Assembly (NCBI RefSeq): GCF_000208865.1
Contig: NC_018394.1
Location: 1,447,635-1,511,634 of the forward strand
Direction of reading: 5' to 3'
Length of the DNA: 64,000 nucleotides
DNA from: Neospora caninum Liverpool
Lineage: Eukaryota; Apicomplexa; Conoidasida; Eucoccidiorida; Sarcocystidae
The notes beneath the pieces are model-generated. The model ran no database searches, was not told where the DNA came from, and saw only the letters and a program-made list of their open reading frames with translations. This document shows, in pieces, positions 57,595 to 64,000 of the stretch. The translations under genes were made by a program, and so were the position numbers. The first letter of the stretch is position 1. Each line of letters starts with the position of its first letter.

Positions 57595-60500
57595 TCAGTT
57601 TCTTTTTGGCGACTGGCGTTTGCATCGACAGCACTGCTCGGGAAGCCTCTTTCCCACTTCCCGCCGTCTCCGTACCTGCTCTCGTTCAGCCGCGAGTTTC
57701 GTCTTGAAACCTCCGCCAGCGCCAGCCGCGCCTCCGCCCATGCCGACAAAAAGGCCGCTCGAGCTTCTTCGCGCGCCGCCTCCAAAGGGGCCGAAGCCGC
57801 CGCGCGCCGAGCCTGGCCCTCCCCACAGTCGGCCCTTCAAGGGGCTGGAGAGCGAGGAGCCCCCGCCCACAGCGCCCGAGAGGCCAGCGAAGCCATTCGC
57901 GGCCGTGGAGCCGAGTACGCCTGGCCGCTTTGGCCGCATCAGACCCATCTGTTCAAAGGCCTCGAGAGCGTGGCGCCAGCAGCTGGTTGCCATGTGTTGA
58001 CTCAAGAGGTATCCATTCTGGAGTTCCTCGCACAGCTGACGATACTGAACCTGGAGAGAGAACACAGCCCCACACGCAGAGAACGGTTCAGACGAACGCG
58101 ATGCGCTCCGAGTTTCACATCCCCCTAACGAAGCGCAGCAGCAACAGCCACAGGAAAAACGCGCGACTCCCTCAATTCGTCCCTTTTTTCTCTGCTTCGC
58201 TTCCGCCTGCACTGCCTTGGCGCGCACTCACTCACCTCTACATCCGTGAAGGTGATGTCGACGCTGCCTCCGCAACCGAGGAGCTGCTCTTTCTGCTGAG
58301 TGCTCACATTTTCCTGCTGGCTGTGGCGTCCACCCCCTCGGAAGCCCCCCTCTGTTCCCCTCTCGCAGTCCCTCGTTCCGGCGGGAAGCGTTCCGCCCGA
58401 CTGGCCGCCCGACTGCGCTTCGTGGACGCGCTTCAACGCGCTGCGGCAGGCGGCGAGGAGATAGACCTGGTGCATGAGCGGCAAGCCTTGAATTCTCGCC
58501 ACCACGTTCTGCTGGTCGTTGCCGAAGACTGCACCTGCTCGCGCATTCATTTCGCCTACGCCGATCACCTGCGAGACGCTCGCGCGCCCCTTCTTGGAGT
58601 GCGGCGCGTCGCCTGAAAGGCTGCCACAGCGGTCGTTCTCGCCCTCGCCGGCGAGCGCGGTTCCGAGCTTCCCTTCTGCGCCCCCGTCCCTTCCGGGCCG
58701 CGAACTTTCTCCGCTGTCCGAGGTACTGCGCAGAGCGCAGCGGCCCTCGCCGGACCGGGAAGGATCTCGGGACGAGAGAGACGAGTGACTGCCGCGCGAA
58801 GCGGCGATCAGGTGGAGCGAAGGGGGCTTCGGCGCGCCGTTCTTCAAATTCTGGATGTCGCGCAGCCCCAGCGAACGCGAGGGGGAGTAGCCGCTGCTGC
58901 TCGACGGCCGACGCGTCGGCTCGCCGTTCCCCGCAGGCTCCTGGAGCTGAAGCAGCTTCAGTGCGGAGAGCTGAGAGCCCGTGCGCCTCCGCTGGCCGCT
59001 TCCTCCCGGAAAAGGCGACGGCGGAGGGGTAGACGCCGTGGACGAGAAGGATGAGAGCGACAGAGGAGAAGGCGGCGACGGAGAGAAGAAAGACGCTGGA
59101 CAGGACCCGAGACTCAGAGGCTGCGCAGCCGAGGGCGCGAGGTGCGCCTCTCCGCCGGAGCGAAAGTGGCGGACTGACGGAGAGAGAGACGGCAGAAAGC
59201 GAGACTGAGACCTCACGCGCGACTCGGACAACTGAGACAACTTTGGCTCTTCCGCGTGCGGGCTTCCACACGGGCTGACGTCCGCGGAGACCATCTGAGA
59301 CTCCCGAACAGATTCTCGCCTGCGCCCACCGCAAGACTGGCGGTGCCTGACCCTCTCTTTCTCCTCCGCATCCTCCGTCGCTCCCTCCTCACGCACGCTG
59401 TCGCCCTCTTCTTGTCTCTTCTCTGCCTCCGCCCGCCGCGCCAAAGAGAAATGGGCGCCATGCGACGACTCGCCGTCTGACGAGGCATGCAGCAGCGGAG
59501 ACCCCAACCAGCTGTGGGGGGAGTTCACCTCTGTGGACACAACACACGGAGGCGAACGCACGCGCGGGGGATTTCAAACGTCGCCTGCCGACGTTCGGCG
59601 AAAACTGGAAGCCAGGGTGGGTGCGCGGAGAAGCCTCGCGCATGAAGCTTGCACTTCCCAGGACAGGGCCGAGCCGTTCCCACACCCTGAAGCTGGCGGT
59701 CGTCTCTGAGAGAGAGAGCCGACTGTCCCCCCGTCAGGGGTTTTGACAGGAGAGCGTGAGGTCTGATGGAGCGATCGCCGGCTGGCGCTGAAAAGAGGCA
59801 CCCTGTTTGGCACTCTTTACACGAAAAAACACAACCGGCCAAGGCCCAATCAGCAGCCTCCGCTGACGCATCTGCTCTCTCAGACTTTTCTCCGACGCCG
59901 CCCTCCCTCCTCTGCTCGTGTTAATCGCGCTCTGACTCGATTGCCGCGTCTTTTCTGGCCTCCATCTGTCTTGGCCTCTTATCTCTCCCACTGCGTGTGG
60001 TCTCACCTGTGTAGGTATTCCTGCCGGACCCTTCAGTGTCTCTCCTCGTGTCTCCATCGCCCCTTGCGCTGACATCGCCATTGATCGCGTCCTGGCCTTC
60101 TCGTGCCGCTTTCCGCAAAGCTTCCGGGTTCTTTCGGCCGCCCGCCGTTTGCTGCCAGGTCCCCGGGGAATGGCAAGACGAACCCGAAGTGAGAGGAGAA
60201 GGAAAAGAGGAAGTCGACGCAGCTGTGGACGGCGATGTTTGCTGCAAGTGTTGCGGCGTCTCGCCTGTCAGGACGCTTTGGCTGAGGACGCCCGAAAACG
60301 ACGGAGTCGGCGTCTGCTGAAAGCCGGGTTCGCCTTCTTCTTTCCGCGAAGGCAAAGCAATGGTTTGCCGCAGAAACGCCGACGAAGCACGCCTTTTCGC
60401 CCTCAGCACCGCAGCAGGCGCAGCGCACGGACCCAGATCCGTCCTCACGGTCTCACTCTCGTCCTCACGCGGGTCTTTCCCTTCTTTCGGTGGAGATTTG

Positions 60501-63491
60501 CTTCGAGCGACGCCCGGTGGCGACGCGCTCGCAGGCGCCGACGGCGCGACCTCTTCTTCTGCGGGCGACGATTTCCCCGCGGGCCTCCGCGACTTCGACG
60601 AGAGCGAGGAATCCTGGACAGACGCAAAGTCTGCCGAATCGACAGACGCCTCACCGGTCATCGACCGACTCGGGGGGGCTGCTGTCGAGCAGAGGGAGGA
60701 TCGCGACCGCGACCGCGCCGCCGCTGCGAGCAACGCGCGTGCGCGTTCGTCGTGCAGAGATCCAAGTTTGTCTTCGATCGCGCGACTGAGACGACACACA
60801 GGGAAACAGAAAACGTTGGACACACCGAAAACGCGAGAGCTGCGCGCCGACACCGCCGGTGTCGACACTTCCCCGATCTACGGGTAGAGTTTCAGTCAGG
60901 TTTCTAGCAGGGGCGACACGATCGCGTGAATCCTTCTGCGCAGACGAGCTCATCGCAGGCTTGAGGTCTTGGTCTGCGAAGCTGGTTCTTGCGTTCGCCT
61001 GGCTTCGCGGGTCTGCCTAACCTCGCACAAAAACGGCGCTCACCAGAAACCACTAAGAGCCATGCGGAAGTCGCCGTAAGTGTTTGCGGCTTTCCGCGCA
61101 AAGACGAGAATCGCCGGAGCTGCGAAGCACTTCTGACCTCCCAGAACTTCCAGTCTGCAGGACACGCACGCCGACAGGGCAAGGCCGGGGGAGTCTCGCA
61201 ACGCAGCCAGCCACGGTGGAGCGCTGAGGTGCCAAGTGGTGAGAGATCTCCTCTCGTGGATACGCGTTCCCGGCACCAAGAAAAGGGAGCAGCCAGCCCC
61301 TGGACGCTTTTCGGAGTGCATGCGTCATGAAAGACCATCTGAGTGCGGCAGAAGGGAAAGCTGCTCAAGGCTTGGAAGCAGAGGAACGTGACTTGCCTTT
61401 TCAGGAGAAGACTCGTCAGCTGGCGCTCAGTGTATGGACAGAAGGTGAGGGACGGAACAGGAAGCCCCGCGAAATGCTGTGCGAGTTCCGAGCTGTTGCT
61501 AATAGCTGAAGAGAGACGCAGATGCACGCAAAACGAGACGCGCACTGAGTCCGTTCTGGACTTGTCCCGATTTCGAAGTTCCAGCATCGACTACGCGGCC
61601 CACAACCTGCGTACAACGGAGCCACGTTTTCGCCCCTCGCTTCTGCACAGCACCTCGATTCGCCACATCGGTGTCTTTCTCTAGTCGCCAACATCCCTTT
61701 CCGTGGACGTGGGCGAGTTTCGTCTCATCCGCATACGAGACCGTTCGCGTTGTGCTTCTGGAGAAGAACACATCTTGGGGAAAGTATCTGCAAGCGCCCA
61801 CCCGCTGGTGGTTCTACACATTTCGACAGGGCGCCTCCATCCTCAAACGGATGCAGCGGTCGGGACACTCCCGCCGTCACCGGAAGGTCCAGTGCGGAAG
61901 CGTGCGCGCCGTTCTTTGCACCTACCGACAACAACGATCTTCGAATGGGGATGCGTCGCCGCCAGCGCGAGCGCCATGAGGATGTCCTGTTGCAAGGCGC
62001 TTCTCTGACTTGCCGCTCCGGAGCCGCCTCCGTGCCCACGGACACCGGCACCGCCCCCCGACGCTCGGCCGGCGCTGTCGCGGACGTCTGCGCGAATCTT
62101 TCCAGTCGTTGTGAGGAAGTCAACCTCGTCCACGAGACACAGCCTGGAGTGTAGGAAAGGCCGCAGAAACAGACAAGTTTGAGAACAGATCCAGAGATGG
62201 ACACCGTCAGGAGAAAGGACCGCCGAAAAAGAGAGGGAGACACGCTCGACGGAAACGCCCAGAGAGCGAGTCAGCAGGGGTGAGGGCATGGCAGGGACTC
62301 GGCAGGGTCCGCTCGGGGGAGGCTTTCGGATTGCGGGAAACTTTTTTGTGTCGAGGAAAGTCTTCTGCGCTGCCTGAGAAGAGAACGCGGTTGACGTTGC
62401 GCAAACGCGCATCTCAGCAACAACACGAGAAGCGAAAACAGCCATACTCTTCAAACCCAGAGAATGCAGCCACCTGACATGTACACGCGGGCTCACCAGA
62501 GCTTATCAGACTTTTTGGTGAAGTTTGTGAATCGCGTCACCAGCCCTCCAATTCCTTCCTTCATTAGGGCAGCCTTGAGATCTCTGAAGCCACAAAGGCA
62601 AACCACAATGTGGACACCAGGGCGCGTCACGCAACTGGACACCTTCGGAAGCTACAGGGTAGGACCGCTGGCCGTGCCATGAAGCCGGCGATAATCAAAC
62701 GAAGAGGGGAGAGTTCAACTGCAGAGACCGCGTGTGCTGGTTGCGGGGATCCCTGGTGTACAGACACTCGTCGACGCCGTCTACGAGGACCCCGTCAGGT
62801 GTACGGACACGGTAACCAAGTTCCTTAGTCGCACAGTTCACGGAAAGAAGCGTTTTCTTAACTTCGCCGCGGCCGGTGGAAATGCATGTGGATACAGTGT
62901 TTCTACCGATCTCTCCCGTAGACTCGGTTTCTGACGACTGGAAAACGAATCTTCCAAACACGGCGCCGACCAGGAAGCACCAAAAACTGCCTCTTCGCGG
63001 CACCAGGATCCATCTTTTTGGGGTTCGAGTTTCACACCATACGCGGAATGAACACTACGGCACAGCAGAGACAGCGGCCACGAAAAAATGCACCGAGCAA
63101 ACTCGGACACTACCCAGGAGGTGCCAGCTCACTATTTCTTTTGCGTGCGCCGCGAGTGTCTAGAAAAAACAGGTGCGCGGTGGTTCGCGTGGAGAAACGA
63201 GACGACGGCGAAGACTTACGAGTACAGTGCCCGTTCGCTTGGAAGATTCGATGGCGGCAGCATTCGCACGAGCATCTCGCAGAACAACTGTGCGTCCTTC
63301 TCGCGGTGGGCGCAGGAAACCGTCACTAGCTGAAAACAAAGACAGAGACCACTAGAACTGGAGTAAACGCGGCTGCCGACACTCTGCCGCAGACGGGTGA
63401 ACTTTACGTCCATCACTTGCTGCCCAGACGGCAAAAGCACGCCGACCCCGTTCCAGTCAAAGGCGTTCTCTCTGCCGTGCTTGCGGCACAC
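57595..63491 (-). CDS. ORC1/CDC6-type AAA+ replication initiator (5' part incomplete)
   Basis: Nuclear origin-recognition ATPase that loads the replicative helicase. Supported exons: about 63491-63220 (VSCAHREKDAQLF, like the CREKE segment before the ORC1 ATPase), 62583-62497, 62143-61926, 61505-61397, 61154-61044, 60785-60007, 59530-58236 and 58050-57595. From 62583 on, every phase closes over about 1018 codons. Walker B is LCLVDEVDFLTT; sensor 1 is KIVVVAISNSSELAQHF; the lid is LTFCPYTERQLTSLLLKR, then ARKAANTYGDFRMALSGFCRAIE. About 650 low-complexity residues follow, then a winged-helix-like region (LMHQVYLLAACRSALK, TFTDVEVQYRQLCEEL, SCWRHALEAFEQMGL), and an unusual Gly-rich, basic end. 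A long Gly-rich insert sits right after Walker B. The Walker A exon was not found between 63220 and 62583, so the gene is incomplete here or its P-loop is degenerate. ORC1 is likeliest; CDC6 is possible. Confidence 0.82.
61155..61396 (-). other. GC-AG intron in the ORC gene
   Basis: The exon ends AAAAG followed by GCAAGTCACG, the classical GC donor context, and the next exon follows CCTGCAG. Using the nearby GT would break the frame, while the GC donor joins LLKR to LEVLGGQK in frame. Confidence 0.75.
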
Positions 63492-64000
63492 CGGTGGACA
63501 CTCCGTGAAGTTTGGAACCGAAAGTGACTACCGCTTGTTTCTTTCGGCGTACGAGCGACGCAAACCGTAACAGAAGATGATGGGCAAAAGAGGATACATG
63601 CACACGCCCACCCTTCACAGATTTTGAGCAGTAAACAAGACGGCGAGTGCTTCCTTCGTTGAGAGTGTAACTTCGTTAATGGCCCAGATGCGCGAGGTTT
63701 GAACGGACCCTTCCTACGAAGGGCTTCAGCCGAAGAGAGAAGAACAGTTTTTTCCAGAATTGCACAACCTGAGCCTTTTCGAAGGCGGAAAACACTGGAT
63801 TGGATACCCAGGGAACTGTGCTCCGATCAGTAAGCATAATATACGCCGCTCGAACTTTCCCCTTGTTGGACTGTGCTCGTCTTTCCCTTCACGGGAAACC
63901 CGGGAAACTTTGAGGCTGCATGCGGCATGTTCACTCGGTCTGTCTGTCTCCCTCGTGTACCTCTTTGTGGATTTTGCTGCGGTGTTTCGCCTCCTTGAGT
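63492..64000. other. Right edge, upstream part of the ORC gene
   Basis: No clear exon was recognised. It may be leader or intron of the ORC gene, or lie beyond its start. Confidence 0.35.

Noticed and set aside
57436..60907. Several long plus-strand ORFs
   Set aside because: They are shadows of the GC-rich, low-complexity ORC exons on the minus strand; they lack ATG-plus-domain support.
62734..62934. Plus-strand frame reading VLVAGIPGVQTL, like a P-loop
   Set aside because: It is on the strand opposite the ORC exons, lacks the GKT, and has no splice context or other AAA+ motifs.
1..64000. tRNA, rRNA, CRISPR arrays, insertion sequences, retroelements
   Set aside because: No cloverleaf with a convincing T-arm, no regular direct repeats with spacers, and no transposase or reverse-transcriptase motifs were seen.

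Overview
The window is nuclear DNA of a coccidian apicomplexan, most likely Toxoplasma gondii or a very close relative. Genes have several short exons with GTAAG/GTGAG donors, intergenic gaps are long, proteins carry long Ser/Arg/Glu-rich stretches, and two genes resemble Toxoplasma proteins: an EGF-repeat microneme protein (MIC7-like) and a ZIP metal transporter (ZFT-like). From memory, the Toxoplasma MIC7 and ZFT loci have nearby locus numbers, which fits their being about 40 kb apart here; I could not check this. Nothing bacterial, viral, transposon-like or CRISPR-like was seen.

Layout. About 0.2-3.1 kb (-): five complete EGF domains plus a partial one and a membrane segment, MIC7-like. 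6.6-10.6 kb (+): a CDP-alcohol phosphotransferase in seven exons that join in frame, the last step of PE/PC synthesis. 12.4-18.8 kb (-): a very divergent kinesin in three exons. 21.2-25.9 kb (-): three closely spaced models, namely a protein with an acidic tail, a small 189-residue protein, and a signal-peptide protein with two membrane segments. 26-32.6 kb: mostly non-coding, with an 82-bp-arm inverted repeat at 27.7-27.9 kb and a small candidate secreted protein at 29.3-29.7 kb. 32.7-38.4 kb (+): one uninterrupted 1909-residue low-complexity ORF, with an upstream ORF ending 10 bases before its ATG. 41.6-44.6 kb (-): the ZIP transporter, six exons, 449 residues, eight membrane helices. 48.5-50.7 kb (+): an ankyrin-repeat protein, seven exons, 223 residues. 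51.6-51.9 kb (+): a short signal-peptide ORF. 52.9-54.5 kb (-): a protein with signal peptide, MESD-like domain and C-terminal RDEL, six exons. 57.6 kb to about 63.5 kb (-): an ORC1/CDC6-type AAA+ replication initiator with a GC-AG intron; its 5' end is not resolved.

Functional links are loose, as usual for a eukaryotic locus. Lipid synthesis (6.6 kb) and the MESD-like folding factor (52.9 kb) act in or at the ER, and EGF-type microneme proteins such as the one at 0.2 kb are plausible clients of a MESD-like chaperone (inference). ZIP (surface metal uptake), kinesin (microtubules) and ORC (replication) are independent housekeeping functions.

Gene models were built by hand, by matching splice-site consensus and codon phase across exons. 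Where all phases close (transferase, kinesin, ZIP, ankyrin, the MESD-like gene and the 3' two thirds of ORC) the structure is strong. UTRs, alternative splicing and genes with only tiny exons are beyond what can be read directly. No tRNA or rRNA gene was recognised.
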